A DNA stretch of 37,479 bases from an uncultured Clostridia bacterium (GTDB lineage Bacteria > Bacillota > Clostridia > Lachnospirales > CAG-274): contig CALWLD010000023.1 of NCBI GenBank assembly GCA_944381435.1, positions 1 through 37,479 on the forward strand, written 5' to 3'. Position 1 is the first letter of the stretch. Each line of letters opens with the position of its first letter. A program made the position numbers and the translations under genes. Below, piece by piece: positions 26,492 to 35,993 of the stretch. Below the pieces are notes generated by a model that saw only the letters and a list, made by a program, of their open reading frames with translations, was not told the DNA's origin and made no database searches.

Positions 26492-26846
26492 TTTTTCTTA
26501 CCCTTTCTTGTAATTTTATTGTTATATTTACTGTATAAGCAGTTGCTAAAAATGTTAAAAAGAAACTGATAAAACTTATTATTAAAATAGGTAATATTTT
26601 TTCTTTTATATAAGGAAATTCATCTATTAAAGATATAGCAGGAGGTATAAAAAATATTGATATATTATGCTGTAAAAAATTTCCTACATTTTCTATATAT
26701 TTTATACTTAATAATTTTGTAGCTAATAATACAAATAAAATTAACATAGCTAATAAACTAGCAGGAAAGGTAAAAGGCAAAAAACTAGATATTATTTCAC
26801 TTAAAAAGCTAATAGAGAATAAAATTGTTAATTGTCGTATTATCAT
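26472..26846 (-). CDS. lrgA: LrgA/CidA family holin-like protein
   Basis: This 124-residue protein has four predicted membrane helices. The family features are PASLLAMLILFVLL (about 28-41) and FFIPPAISLID (about 67-77). It overlaps lrgB and presumably forms a complex with it. AAAGGA precedes the ATG at 26846. It has no LytTR regulator beside it, unlike the classical lrg operons. Confidence 0.85.
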   Translation of the reverse strand: MIIRQLTILFSISFLSEIISSFLPFTFPASLLAMLILFVLLATKLLSIKYIENVGNFLQHNISIFFIPPAISLIDEFPYIKEKILPILIISFISFFLTFLATAYTVNITIKLQERVRKNGKHIK

Positions 26847-26879
26847 ATCAAAAGTCCTTTCTAAAAAATCTATATAAAT

Positions 26880-26909
26880 ATTTTACAATAATAAGATATA
26901 TACAATCAA
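26880..26909 (-). promoter_or_regulatory. Promoter of lrgAB
   Basis: On the minus strand TTGATT (26909-26904), an 18-base spacer and TAAAAT (26885-26880), about 34 bp ahead of the lrgA start. Confidence 0.5.
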
Positions 26910-26991
26910 GTAGTAAATATTAAAAATAAATATCTAAATTTATTAAATTATAGGTAATAATAACAAATATTAAATATTTATAAAAAAGTTA

Positions 26992-27020
26992 TTGACAAAA
27001 GGGTTTTCTAGTGATAAAAT
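26992..27020 (+). promoter_or_regulatory. Promoter of the pyr operon
   Basis: TTGACA (26992-26997), a 17-base spacer and TAAAAT (27015-27020). Transcription should begin near 27027, leaving a leader of about 215 nt before pyrB. Confidence 0.8.
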
Positions 27021-27065
27021 CTTATAAGCAAATTAAGAGTTTTAAAGATTTAAGGAGGGATAGAT

Positions 27066-27155
27066 ATGGCAAATTTATTATTAAAGAAGCAAAATATTTT
27101 TTGTTATTTTTATTCTATCGTTAAATCATTTTTATATTTTATAAGCAATAGTTAA
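27066..27155 (+). CDS. pyr operon leader peptide (pyrL-like)
   Basis: This 29-residue ORF starts with ATG 27066 behind a full AAGGAGG site (27052-27058, 7-base spacing). It reads MANLLLKKQNIFCYFYSIVK then SFLYFISNS. It is rich in Phe, Tyr, Leu and Ile codons because the RNA from about 27091 to 27142 is U-rich. Its TAA stop (27153-27155) lies in the 5' arm of the terminator at 27143-27191. This is the layout of enterobacterial pyrBI attenuation: at low UTP, polymerase pauses on the U-rich leader, the ribosome catches up, and it prevents terminator formation. It has probably no function as a protein. That the ORF is translated is inferred from the ribosome site and its position. Confidence 0.75.
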   Translation: MANLLLKKQNIFCYFYSIVKSFLYFISNS

Positions 27156-27191
27156 GGTATTTTATTTCCTTAATTTTATTGCTTTTTTTTT
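27143..27191 (+). terminator. Attenuator terminator of the pyr operon
   Basis: AAGCAATAG-TTAAGG (27143-27157) pairs with CCTTAA-tt-TTATTGCTT (27168-27184) around a 10-base loop, with one G-U pair and a two-base bulge, and ends in nine T residues. It lies between the leader peptide and pyrB, so it must be read through for pyr expression. Confidence 0.82.
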
Positions 27192-27244
27192 AGCAATTTT
27201 AGTGAGTTATTAAAATTATTTACTGTATTTTAAGGAGGCTTTCT

Positions 27245-28168
27245 ATGTTAAAAAGAAAAGATTTGTTAGAGATAAAATCTTTATCAGAAGATGAAATTTT
27301 ATCTATATTACATACTGCTAAAGATATGAAAAAAAAGATAGACAACACAGACTTAAGAAGTGAAGAGCTTAAAAACAAAAGCGTTGTAACTTTATTTTAT
27401 GAAAATAGCACAAGAACAAAAATGTCTTTTATGTTAGCAGCAGACTATTTAGGGGCAAAGCCAGAAGATTTAGGCATAGCAACAAGCAGTGTAAACAAAG
27501 GGGAAAGCCTTATAGATACAGGAGTTACTCTTGATAAAATGGGAATAAATGCTATGGTTATAAGGCATTCTTTAACAGGAGCTAGCCATTTGCTTGCTAA
27601 AAACGTAAATGCTTGTGTTATAAACGCAGGTGATGGTAGCAATGAACACCCAACACAAGCTCTTTTAGATATGTATAGCATATTAGAAGAAAAGGGAAAG
27701 ATAGAAGGGCTTAATGTAGCTATAATAGGTGATATAGCTAATAGTAGAGTTGCAAGAAGCAATGTTTTTGGGCTTACAAAGCTAGGGGCTAACGTTACTC
27801 TTGCAGGGCCTTCTACGTTAGTATCTAAAAATATGGAGAGTTTAGCTAAAAATGTTAAGGTTATAAACAATATACAAGAAGGCATTAAAAATGCAGATGT
27901 TATAATGGGGCTTAGGGTACAGTTTGAAAGACAAAAGAAAATGCCTTTCCCTAATACTCGTGAATATCACCAGTTTTTTGGATTAACAAAAGATATGTTA
28001 AATCTGGCTAAAGAAGATGTTACAATTATGCACCCAGGGCCTGTAAACAGAGGTGTTGAGCTTAGCACAGATGTTATAGATGGTAAAAGCTCTATAATAA
28101 ACGAACAAGTTAAAAACGGTGTTGCCGTTAGAATGGCAATTTTAAAATTATTATTACAAAATAGATAA
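27245..28168 (+). CDS. pyrB: Aspartate carbamoyltransferase catalytic subunit
   Basis: PyrB joins carbamoyl phosphate and aspartate to give carbamoyl aspartate. The protein has 307 residues with the carbamoyl-phosphate motif ENSTRTKMSF (about 49-58), HPTQALLDMY (about 133-142) and MHPGPVNRGVEL (about 262-273). AAGGAGG at 27232-27238 precedes the ATG. No pyrI regulatory chain follows. It is the first structural gene after the attenuator. Confidence 0.94.
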   Translation: MLKRKDLLEIKSLSEDEILSILHTAKDMKKKIDNTDLRSEELKNKSVVTLFYENSTRTKMSFMLAADYLGAKPEDLGIATSSVNKGESLIDTGVTLDKMGINAMVIRHSLTGASHLLAKNVNACVINAGDGSNEHPTQALLDMYSILEEKGKIEGLNVAIIGDIANSRVARSNVFGLTKLGANVTLAGPSTLVSKNMESLAKNVKVINNIQEGIKNADVIMGLRVQFERQKKMPFPNTREYHQFFGLTKDMLNLAKEDVTIMHPGPVNRGVELSTDVIDGKSSIINEQVKNGVAVRMAILKLLLQNR

Positions 28169-28183
28169 GACAGGAGGATAATT

Positions 28184-29479
28184 ATGAAAATACTTATAAA
28201 AAATGGTAGACTTATTGACCCATTTAATAACATTGATGAAAAAATGGATATATTAGTAAGCAATGGTATAGTTGCCAAAATAGCAGAAAACATAACAGAT
28301 GATGCAGATAAGATAATAGATGCTAGCAATATGTGGGTTGCTCCTGGGCTTATAGACTTACACGTACATTTAAGAGAACCAGGTTATGAGCACAAAGAAA
28401 CAATAGCTACAGGTACAAGAAGTGCCGTTAAAGGAGGCTTTACAACTGTATGCTGTATGCCAAATACAAAGCCTGTTACAGATAATGAAATATTAGTAGA
28501 ATACATTAAAATGAAAGCAGAGAGAGAAGGGCTTTGCAAAGTTTTACCAGTTGGTGCTATAACTGTAGGGCAAAAAGGTGAAAGCCTTGCAGATATTGGT
28601 AAAATGGCAAATGCAGGAGCTTGTGCTATATCTGAAGATGGTTTTACAGTTGAAAATGCTTCTCTTATGAAAACTGCTATAAAATATGCAGAAATGTTTA
28701 ATATACCTGTATTTTCTCATTGTGAAGATGTAACTTTAGCAGGTGGTAGTATGAACGCAGGAGATACTGCTACAAAGCTTGGGCTAAAAGGCATAGGAAA
28801 TGATAGCGAAGATGTTATAGTATCTAGAGATATTATTTTAGCGGATAGCTTAAAAGCTCCTATCCATCTTTGCCATATAAGCACAAAAGGTGCGGTAGAT
28901 TTAATAAAAGAGGCTAAAGCCAGAGGTTCTAAAGTTACAGCAGAGGCTACACCTCATCATTTTACCCTTGTAGATGAAGATATTACAGATTATGATGCTA
29001 ATTTTAAAATGAACCCACCTTTAAGAAGCACACAAGATAGAGCAGCTATCATAGAGGCTTTAAAAAATGATACAATAGAGGTTATAGCTACAGACCACGC
29101 ACCTCATCATATAGATGAAAAAAATTGCGAGTTTGAAAGAGCATTAAATGGTATTGTTGGGCTAGAAACTGCTCTTAGCCTTGCTATATCAGAGCTTGTA
29201 GAAAAAGGTGTTTTAACACCATCTAAGATGATAGAAAAATTTACCAAAAACCCTGCTAAAATTTTAAGAAGAAAAGATTTAGGGCATTTATCAGTAGGTG
29301 CTAATGCAGATATTGCTATAATAGACCCTAATGTTAAATATAAAATAAACGTGGAAAGCTTTGCATCTAAAGGTAAAAATAGTCCTTTTAATGATAGAGA
29401 GGTAACAGGAAAAGTTTTATATACTTTAGTAAATGGTAAAATAGTATTAGAAAATGGACAAATTAGAGAGGATATTTAA
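28184..29479 (+). CDS. pyrC: Dihydroorotase
   Basis: This zinc amidohydrolase cyclises carbamoyl aspartate to dihydroorotate. The protein has 431 residues, class I type. Metal ligands are in DLHVHLREPG (about 58-67), later histidines in FSHCEDV and HLCHIST, and the aspartate in ATDHAPHH (about 302-309). It is preceded by CAGGAGG, 15 bp after pyrB. Confidence 0.94.
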   Translation: MKILIKNGRLIDPFNNIDEKMDILVSNGIVAKIAENITDDADKIIDASNMWVAPGLIDLHVHLREPGYEHKETIATGTRSAVKGGFTTVCCMPNTKPVTDNEILVEYIKMKAEREGLCKVLPVGAITVGQKGESLADIGKMANAGACAISEDGFTVENASLMKTAIKYAEMFNIPVFSHCEDVTLAGGSMNAGDTATKLGLKGIGNDSEDVIVSRDIILADSLKAPIHLCHISTKGAVDLIKEAKARGSKVTAEATPHHFTLVDEDITDYDANFKMNPPLRSTQDRAAIIEALKNDTIEVIATDHAPHHIDEKNCEFERALNGIVGLETALSLAISELVEKGVLTPSKMIEKFTKNPAKILRRKDLGHLSVGANADIAIIDPNVKYKINVESFASKGKNSPFNDREVTGKVLYTLVNGKIVLENGQIREDI

Positions 29480-29481
29480 AA

Positions 29482-30396
29482 ATGGTTATAGATAAGCTTA
29501 TAGATAAAATTAACCAGACAGGAAACCCTACTGTTGTAGGGCTAGACCCAAGGCTAGACTATATACCTAGCTTTATTATAGAAGAAAAATACGAAAAATA
29601 TGGACATAGCTTAAAAGCAGCGGCAGAGGCTATGTACGATTTTAATAAATATATAATAGATGAAATTTACGACCTTATACCTGCTGTTAAGCCACAAATA
29701 GCAATGTATGAAAGATATGGCATTGAAGGTATGGAGGCTTATTTAAAAACTATAGAATATGCTAAAGAAAAAGGGCTTATCATTATAGGTGATATTAAAA
29801 GAAGTGACATAGCATCTACTGCAGAGGCTTATTCAGATGGACATATAGGAAGAACTGTTGTAAAAGATAACAGCTTTGATGTGTTTAAGCAAGATTTTAT
29901 AACTCTTAACCCTTATTTAGGTTCAGATAGTATTACACCATTTTTAGAAGATTGTAAAAAATATGAAAAAGGTTTATTTATCCTTGCAAAAACATCTAAC
30001 CCTAACAGTGGTGAAATACAAGATTTATTAGTAGATGGTAAGCCTTTATACGAAAAAATAGGTAGCCTTATTGATAAATGGGGTAGTGAGCTTATAGGTA
30101 AAAATGGTTATAGCGAAGTTGGGGCAGTTGTAGGAGCTACCCACAAAGAACAAGCTAAAAGGCTTAGAGAAATAATGCCTAAAAGCTTTTTCCTTGTGCC
30201 AGGTTATGGTGCACAAGGTGGTAAAGCAGAAGATTTAGCTGTATGTTTTGATAAAAACGGACTTGGGGCTATAATAAACTCATCAAGAGGTATTATTGCT
30301 AACCATATTAAAGAAAATATGAACGGAAAAGATTTTGCTAAAGCTAGCAGACAAGCTGTTATTGATATGAAAGAAGATTTAAGGAGGTGCATTTAA
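29482..30396 (+). CDS. pyrF: Orotidine 5'-phosphate decarboxylase, type 2
   Basis: PyrF decarboxylates OMP to UMP (last step). The 304-residue length and motifs VGLDPRLDYIP, VKPQIAMYERYG and IGDIKRSDIASTAEAY (catalytic Lys/Asp) mark the longer type 2 family, unlike the roughly 240-residue B. subtilis type. It starts two bases after pyrC; its end carries the AAGGAGG site for carA. Confidence 0.93.
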   Translation: MVIDKLIDKINQTGNPTVVGLDPRLDYIPSFIIEEKYEKYGHSLKAAAEAMYDFNKYIIDEIYDLIPAVKPQIAMYERYGIEGMEAYLKTIEYAKEKGLIIIGDIKRSDIASTAEAYSDGHIGRTVVKDNSFDVFKQDFITLNPYLGSDSITPFLEDCKKYEKGLFILAKTSNPNSGEIQDLLVDGKPLYEKIGSLIDKWGSELIGKNGYSEVGAVVGATHKEQAKRLREIMPKSFFLVPGYGAQGGKAEDLAVCFDKNGLGAIINSSRGIIANHIKENMNGKDFAKASRQAVIDMKEDLRRCI

Positions 30397-31476
30397 TTGA
30401 ATAAAAAATCTATTAAAGCAAAATTAATATTAGAAAATGGCAAAGTTTTTAACGGTAAAGCTTTTGGATATATTAAAGAAACAGTAGGCGAGGTTGTTTT
30501 TACAACTGGTATGACAGGTTATCAAGAAACATTAACAGACCCTTCTTTTGCAGGGCAAATAGTTACTATGACATATCCTTTAATTGGTAATTACGGTATT
30601 AACCTTGAAGATATGGAAAGTATTAAGCCTTATTTAAAAGGATTTGTTGTTCGTGAAAAATGTGATTTACCTAACAACTGGCGTTGCGAAATGGAGCTTG
30701 AAGGCTTTTTAAATCAACATAAAATAATGGGTATTGAAGGAATTGACACTAGAGCTTTAACAAGAACTTTAAGAGATAGCGGTACAATGAGAGGGATTAT
30801 AACTACTAGAGATGATTTGACACCTTCTCAAATTAAACAAAAATTTGATACGTACACTAACAAAAATGCCGTAAAAGAAGTTACTATACCAGAAAAATAT
30901 ACTATAAACGGAAATGGTACACATCTTGCAGTTTTAGACTGTGGCATTAAAAAAGGTATTTTAAAAGAGCTTGAAAAAAGAGGTTGCAAACTTAGCGTAT
31001 TCCCTGCTTTTGCTACTTATGAAGAAATAATGGAAGTAAACCCTGATGCAATCTTTTTAGGTAATGGACCTGGAGACCCTAAAGACATACCAACAGTTGT
31101 AGAGGTTGTTAAAAAACTTATTGATACTAAAATACCTGTTTTAGGTATTTGTTTAGGGCATCAAATTTTAGGTTTAGCTTTAGGTTGTAACACAAAAAGG
31201 TTAAAATTTGGACACCACGGTGGAAACCACCCTGTTAAAGACTTAAAAACAGGTAATGTGTTTATAACAAGCCAAAACCACGAGTTTGTTGTATGCGATT
31301 TATCAGATGATGTAGAGCCTACATTCATAAATGTAAATGACGGTAGCATTGAGGGGATAAGACATAAAACTAAACCTATATATAGCGTTCAGTTTCACCC
31401 AGAGGCTAACCCAGGGCCACTTGATATGCAATTTTTATTTGATAGATTTTTAAAAATTATAGAGGAGGGTAAATAG
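30397..31476 (+). CDS. carA: Carbamoyl-phosphate synthase small (glutaminase) subunit
   Basis: CarA hydrolyses glutamine and feeds ammonia to CarB. The protein has 359 residues: an N-terminal CPSase domain ([16 protein letters not shown]) and a class I glutamine amidotransferase with the cysteine in [15 protein letters not shown] and His-Glu in FHPEANPGP. The start is TTG at 30397, directly after the pyrF stop and 9 bases after AGGAGG (30382-30387); no ATG exists before the conserved core. A weak start may tune the CarA level. Confidence 0.93.
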   Translation: MNKKSIKAKLILENGKVFNGKAFGYIKETVGEVVFTTGMTGYQETLTDPSFAGQIVTMTYPLIGNYGINLEDMESIKPYLKGFVVREKCDLPNNWRCEMELEGFLNQHKIMGIEGIDTRALTRTLRDSGTMRGIITTRDDLTPSQIKQKFDTYTNKNAVKEVTIPEKYTINGNGTHLAVLDCGIKKGILKELEKRGCKLSVFPAFATYEEIMEVNPDAIFLGNGPGDPKDIPTVVEVVKKLIDTKIPVLGICLGHQILGLALGCNTKRLKFGHHGGNHPVKDLKTGNVFITSQNHEFVVCDLSDDVEPTFINVNDGSIEGIRHKTKPIYSVQFHPEANPGPLDMQFLFDRFLKIIEEGK

Positions 31477-31477
31477 T

Positions 31478-34400
31478 ATGCCAAAGGATATATCTATTAA
31501 AAAGGTACTTGTTATAGGCTCAGGGCCTATCGTTATAGGACAAGCTGCCGAATTTGACTATTCAGGAACACAAGCTGTTTCATCTTTTAAAGAAGAGGGC
31601 ATTGAGGTTGTGCTTGTAAACTCTAACCCTGCTACAATTATGACAGATATAGGTATGGCACATTATACTTATATTGAACCTCTTAACATAGACTTTTTAG
31701 AAAAGGTAATAGCTAAAGAAAGACCAGATAGCATAATAGCAGGTATGGGTGGGCAAACAGGCTTAAACCTTGCTTGCGAGCTTTACGATAAAGGTATTTT
31801 AGATAAATATCACGTTAGAGTAATAGGTACTTCTATCGATTCTATAAAAGAAGGGGAAGATAGAGATAGCTTTAAAAAGCTTATGGAAAGAACAAACCAA
31901 CCTATTATTGAAAGTAAAATAATTACAGACCTTGAAGACGGTGTAGAATTTGCTAAAAAAATAGGTTATCCTGTTATAATAAGACCGGCTTATACTCTTG
32001 GCGGTACAGGTGGCGGTATAGCTGAAAATGAAGATGAATTTAGAGAAATTTGTGCTCAAGGTTTACATTTTAGCCGTGTAGGACAAGTTTTAATTGAAAA
32101 AAGTATAAAAGGTTGGAAAGAAATAGAATTTGAGGTTATAAGAGATGGTGCTGGTAACTGTATTACTGTTTGTAGTATGGAAAACGTAGACCCTGTTGGT
32201 GTACATACAGGTGATAGTATAGTAGTTGCTCCTGCTCAAACTTTAACAGATAGAGAATACCAAATGTTAAGAACTGCTGCTATTAACATTATTAACTCTA
32301 TAGAAATAAAAGGTGGTTGTAACGTACAGTTTGCATTAGACCCTAATAGCTATAACTATGCAGTTATTGAGATTAACCCTCGTGTTAGCCGTTCATCTGC
32401 TTTAGCATCTAAAGCTACAGGTTATCCTATTGCAAAAGTTGCTGCTAAAATTGCTTTAGGTTATAACTTAGATGAAATTAAAAATGAAGTTACAGGTAAA
32501 ACTTTTGCTTGCTTTGAACCTACACTTGATTATGTAGTTTTAAAAATACCTAGATGGCCTTTTGATAAATTTTACAGTGCTAAAAGAACACTTGGTACAA
32601 AAATGATGGCAACAGGGGAAGTTATGGCTATTGCTAATAACTTTGAAATGGCTCTTTTAAAAGGTGTACGTTCTTTAGAGATTGGTCAATACGGTTTAGA
32701 GCGAAAATCTTCTACAAACAGAGATTTAGAAGAGCTTAAAAAACGTGTCCAAGTGCCTGATGATGAAAGGCTTTTTGACCTTGCAGAAATGCTTCGTAGA
32801 AATTACCGTGTAGAAAAAGTTTGCGAAATAACAGGTATGGACCCATTCTTTGTAAACAAAATTAAAGGCATTGTAGATATGGAAGAAGCATTAAAAGAAA
32901 TGACTATCGATACTTTAGATGCTGATACTTTAAGACATTACAAAGAAAAAGGTTTTTCTGATAAAATAATAGCTAGATATTTAAACGTAGAACCGCCACA
33001 AATTTATGAGCTTAGAAAAAAATATAACATAATACCTGTTTATAAAATGGTTGATACTTGTGCAGGGGAATTTGAGGCAGTAACACCATACTATTATTCT
33101 ACTTATGACGAAGAAAATGAGGCAATCACAACAGATAAGAAAAAAGTTATGGTTATAGGTTCAGGCCCTATAAGAATAGGACAAGGTATAGAGTTTGACT
33201 ATTGTTCTGTACGTTCTATTATGTCTTTAAAAGATGCAGGCATAGAAACAATAATTGTAAACAACAACCCAGAAACAGTTAGTACAGATTTTGACACATC
33301 AGACAAACTTTATTTTGAACCTTTAACAGAAGAAGATGTTTTAAATATAGTAGAACAAGAAAAACCAAATGGTGTAATCTTACAATTTGGTGGACAAACT
33401 GCTATTAAGCTTGCTAATTTCTTTGATGAAATGAACATACCTATTTTAGGTACAAAGCCAGAGCAAATTGATGCGGCAGAAGATAGAGAAAAATTTGATG
33501 AAATATTAGAAAGCCTTGGCATTGTACGTCCTAAAGGTAAAGGTGTTTGGAGCGTAAACGAAGGTATAAAAGTTGCAAATGAACTAGGTTTTCCTGTTTT
33601 AGTACGTCCTTCTTATGTTTTAGGTGGGCAAGGTATGGAAATAACTTATGAAGAAGAAGGCCTTGTTAAATATTTAAAAGATGCCTTTGAAAAAGATAGC
33701 AAAAACCCTGTTTTAATTGATAGATATATAAACGGTAGAGAGCTAGAGGTAGATGCTATTTGTGATGGAGAAGATGTATTTATCCCTGGTATAATGGAGC
33801 ACTTAGAACGTGCTGGCGTTCACTCAGGGGATAGTATATCTATATATCCACCTCAAAATGTAACACCTGAAATTAGAAAAGAAATAATTGAAGTTACTAA
33901 AAAAATGGCTGTTGCTCTTAAAGTAATAGGTATGATTAACATTCAATTTATAGAATATAAAGGGGAGCTTAACATAATTGAGGTAAACCCACGTTCTTCA
34001 AGAACTGTACCTTATATAAGCAAGGTTACAGGTGTGCCTATTATTGACATTGCTACAAAGGTTATGCTTGGTGAAAAGCTTAAAGATTTAGGCTTTGGCA
34101 CAGAAATAGCAGATGAGCCTAAAGTTGTGTCTGTTAAAGTGCCTGTTTTCTCAACAGAAAAATTACCACAAGTTGAAGTTAGCTTAGGGCCAGAAATGCG
34201 TTCAACAGGTGAGGTTTTAGGGCTTGGTTATAACTTACAAAATGCTCTTTATAAAGGCTTTATAGCATCTGGTATGAAAATACCTAAAAAAGGTAGCACA
34301 ATAGTAGCTACTATTAGAGATAGAGACCACGAAAAATTTAAAGATATAGCTAGACGTTTTGATGCTTTAGGTTGTAGATTAATTGCTACATCTGGTACTG

Positions 34401-34693
34401 CTAAAGCTATTGAAGAGGCAGGTATTAACGTACAAACTGTTAAAAAAATAAGCGAAGGTGTGCCTAACATTTTAGATATTATAAGAAGCGGTATTGTAGA
34501 TTTAATTATTGACATACCAGAAAAAGGCAACGACGTAGAAAGCGATGGATTTAAAATTAGAAGAACTGCTGTTGAAAGTGCTGTTACTCTTATAACTTCT
34601 TTAGATACATTGGTTGCTATGCTTGAGGTTATGGAAAAAGATATTAAGCTTGATGATTTACAATTATTTGATATATCTAAAGATTTAAAATAA
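31478..34693 (+). CDS. carB: Carbamoyl-phosphate synthase large subunit
   Basis: CarB makes carbamoyl phosphate from bicarbonate, ATP and ammonia. The protein has 1071 residues with two homologous halves. Each has an ATP-grasp domain (starting near [20 protein letters not shown] and near [19 protein letters not shown]) and a central oligomerisation domain lies between. The C-terminal MGS-like allosteric domain (about 935-1065, [17 protein letters not shown]) usually binds UMP or ornithine. It begins one base after carA. The only carAB in the window, it may serve both pyrimidine synthesis and the element's ArgF. Confidence 0.96.
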   Translation: MPKDISIKKVLVIGSGPIVIGQAAEFDYSGTQAVSSFKEEGIEVVLVNSNPATIMTDIGMAHYTYIEPLNIDFLEKVIAKERPDSIIAGMGGQTGLNLACELYDKGILDKYHVRVIGTSIDSIKEGEDRDSFKKLMERTNQPIIESKIITDLEDGVEFAKKIGYPVIIRPAYTLGGTGGGIAENEDEFREICAQGLHFSRVGQVLIEKSIKGWKEIEFEVIRDGAGNCITVCSMENVDPVGVHTGDSIVVAPAQTLTDREYQMLRTAAINIINSIEIKGGCNVQFALDPNSYNYAVIEINPRVSRSSALASKATGYPIAKVAAKIALGYNLDEIKNEVTGKTFACFEPTLDYVVLKIPRWPFDKFYSAKRTLGTKMMATGEVMAIANNFEMALLKGVRSLEIGQYGLERKSSTNRDLEELKKRVQVPDDERLFDLAEMLRRNYRVEKVCEITGMDPFFVNKIKGIVDMEEALKEMTIDTLDADTLRHYKEKGFSDKIIARYLNVEPPQIYELRKKYNIIPVYKMVDTCAGEFEAVTPYYYSTYDEENEAITTDKKKVMVIGSGPIRIGQGIEFDYCSVRSIMSLKDAGIETIIVNNNPETVSTDFDTSDKLYFEPLTEEDVLNIVEQEKPNGVILQFGGQTAIKLANFFDEMNIPILGTKPEQIDAAEDREKFDEILESLGIVRPKGKGVWSVNEGIKVANELGFPVLVRPSYVLGGQGMEITYEEEGLVKYLKDAFEKDSKNPVLIDRYINGRELEVDAICDGEDVFIPGIMEHLERAGVHSGDSISIYPPQNVTPEIRKEIIEVTKKMAVALKVIGMINIQFIEYKGELNIIEVNPRSSRTVPYISKVTGVPIIDIATKVMLGEKLKDLGFGTEIADEPKVVSVKVPVFSTEKLPQVEVSLGPEMRSTGEVLGLGYNLQNALYKGFIASGMKIPKKGSTIVATIRDRDHEKFKDIARRFDALGCRLIATSGTAKAIEEAGINVQTVKKISEGVPNILDIIRSGIVDLIIDIPEKGNDVESDGFKIRRTAVESAVTLITSLDTLVAMLEVMEKDIKLDDLQLFDISKDLK

Positions 34694-34700
34694 TTTTTAC

Positions 34701-34730
34701 TTCCTAAAAAGGCTTATGCCTTTTTAGGAA
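34701..34730 (+). terminator. Terminator after carB
   Basis: TTCCTAAAAAGGC (34701-34713) and GCCTTTTTAGGAA (34718-34730) form a perfect 13-bp hairpin with a TTAT loop, 8 bp after the carB stop; the T-run lies inside the 3' arm, so strength is uncertain. Confidence 0.7.
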
Positions 34731-34735
34731 ATCTA

Positions 34736-34744
34736 TGATATAAT
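34736..34744 (+). promoter_or_regulatory. Extended -10 promoter after carB
   Basis: TGATATAAT at 34736-34744 has the TGn extension joined to a perfect TATAAT. No good -35 is present. It could start transcription of the orphan ORF and pyrK-pyrD. Confidence 0.55.
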
Positions 34745-34776
34745 CTAAATATACTATATTGAAAGGTGGTATATTT

Positions 34777-35196
34777 ATGGAAAATGTACTAAATATTTTA
34801 CAACCAGCACTTATTATTTTGCTAGCAATTAGTATATTTGTAATTAGATATAATTTAGGGTATCCATTTAATTTTAACATGTGTGTTATTGGTATTTCTA
34901 AATATGCACCATTTTATAAAAATGGTATAGGATTTAAAGCCAAAATTGCTAGTGGTTATGTAATACAAAAGATTAAAACAAAAGAATTTAACAATATTAA
35001 TTTTAAGTTAAATACCGATATAGAAAAAGGGGATATACATATCTATTTATTTGATAAAGATAAAAATGTTATATGTAGGTTTCATAATGAAAATAGTGAA
35101 AAACCTTTAAAAGTAAATTCAAATGAAGCATATTATTTAAAAATAATATACACAAAAATGAAAGGCGAATTTGATTTAAGTTATAAACTGTCATAA
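34777..35196 (+). CDS. Unknown membrane-anchored protein between carB and pyrK
   Basis: This is a 139-residue protein from the ATG at 34777, preceded by AAGGTGG. One N-terminal membrane helix (about residues 8-27, LQPALIILLAISIFVI) is followed by a soluble, beta-rich region (about 35-139). There, alternating hydrophobic and charged residues (GDIHIYLFDKDKNVICRF, YLKIIYTKMKGEFDLSY) suggest a small beta-sandwich outside the membrane. I recognise no family. It sits between the carB terminator and pyrK, behind its own extended -10 promoter. A link to pyrimidine metabolism rests only on position. Confidence 0.7.
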   Translation: MENVLNILQPALIILLAISIFVIRYNLGYPFNFNMCVIGISKYAPFYKNGIGFKAKIASGYVIQKIKTKEFNNINFKLNTDIEKGDIHIYLFDKDKNVICRFHNENSEKPLKVNSNEAYYLKIIYTKMKGEFDLSYKLS

Positions 35197-35228
35197 TAGT
35201 TTTATTATATGAGAAAGGGGCTAAAACA

Positions 35229-35993
35229 ATGAAAAAAACAGTAGTAAATGCTACAATTTTAAAAAATGAGCAAATAGCACCTGATATTTTTGATATGGTT
35301 TTACAAACAAGCCTTGCTAAAGAAGCAAAAGCAGGACAATTTGTAAAGCTTTACCCTGATAATAACAAAAATTTATTACCACGCCCTATAAGTATTTGTG
35401 AAATAGATAAAGAAAAAGAAACTTTAAGGCTTGTTTATCAAAAAATAGGAGAGGGGACTTGTCTTTTTTCTACTATGAAACAAGGGGATACTATTAGAGT
35501 TTTAGGCAACTGTGGTAATGGTTATAAAATTTTTGAAGAAGAAAAAACTCATATTTTTGTAGGTGGTGGAATAGGTGTGCCTCCACTTTTAGAAACTTGT
35601 AAACAAGTTGAAGGTAAAAAAATTGTTGTTTTAGGCTTTAGAACAGGTCAGTTTTTAAAAGAAGATTTTGAAAAGCTTGGGGCAACAGTTTATATAGCTA
35701 CAGATGATGGCTCTGTGGGCTTTAAAGGTAATGTTATAGAGCTTATGAAACAAGAAAATATAACAGGTGATTATATATATTCTTGTGGTCCTAAACCTAT
35801 GCTTTCTGCTTTAACAGAATATGCTAAAGAAAAAGATATTTATACACAAGTTTCTATGGAAGAGAGAATGGCTTGTGGTATAGGAGCTTGCGTTGGTTGT
35901 GTTGTAAAAATACTTGAAAATGGAGAAGTTGTACATAAAAAAGTTTGTAAAGATGGACCTGTTTTCAACTCTTTAGAGGTGGTATATAAATGA
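35229..35993 (+). CDS. pyrK: Dihydroorotate dehydrogenase electron transfer subunit
   Basis: PyrK passes electrons from PyrD to NAD+ using FAD and a 2Fe-2S cluster. The protein has 254 residues: a ferredoxin-reductase-type FAD domain (RPISICEID, about 51-59), an NAD-binding region (FVGGGIGVPPLLE) and C-terminal cluster ligands in ACGIGACVGCVV with a later Cys in KVCKDGP. Its TGA stop overlaps the pyrD ATG (ATGA), so the two are translationally coupled. Confidence 0.93.
   Translation: MKKTVVNATILKNEQIAPDIFDMVLQTSLAKEAKAGQFVKLYPDNNKNLLPRPISICEIDKEKETLRLVYQKIGEGTCLFSTMKQGDTIRVLGNCGNGYKIFEEEKTHIFVGGGIGVPPLLETCKQVEGKKIVVLGFRTGQFLKEDFEKLGATVYIATDDGSVGFKGNVIELMKQENITGDYIYSCGPKPMLSALTEYAKEKDIYTQVSMEERMACGIGACVGCVVKILENGEVVHKKVCKDGPVFNSLEVVYK

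Noticed and set aside
27021..27244. PyrR-dependent antitermination leader
   Set aside because: I see no convincing PyrR binding loop or competing antiterminator hairpin; a translated leader overlapping the terminator explains the layout better.
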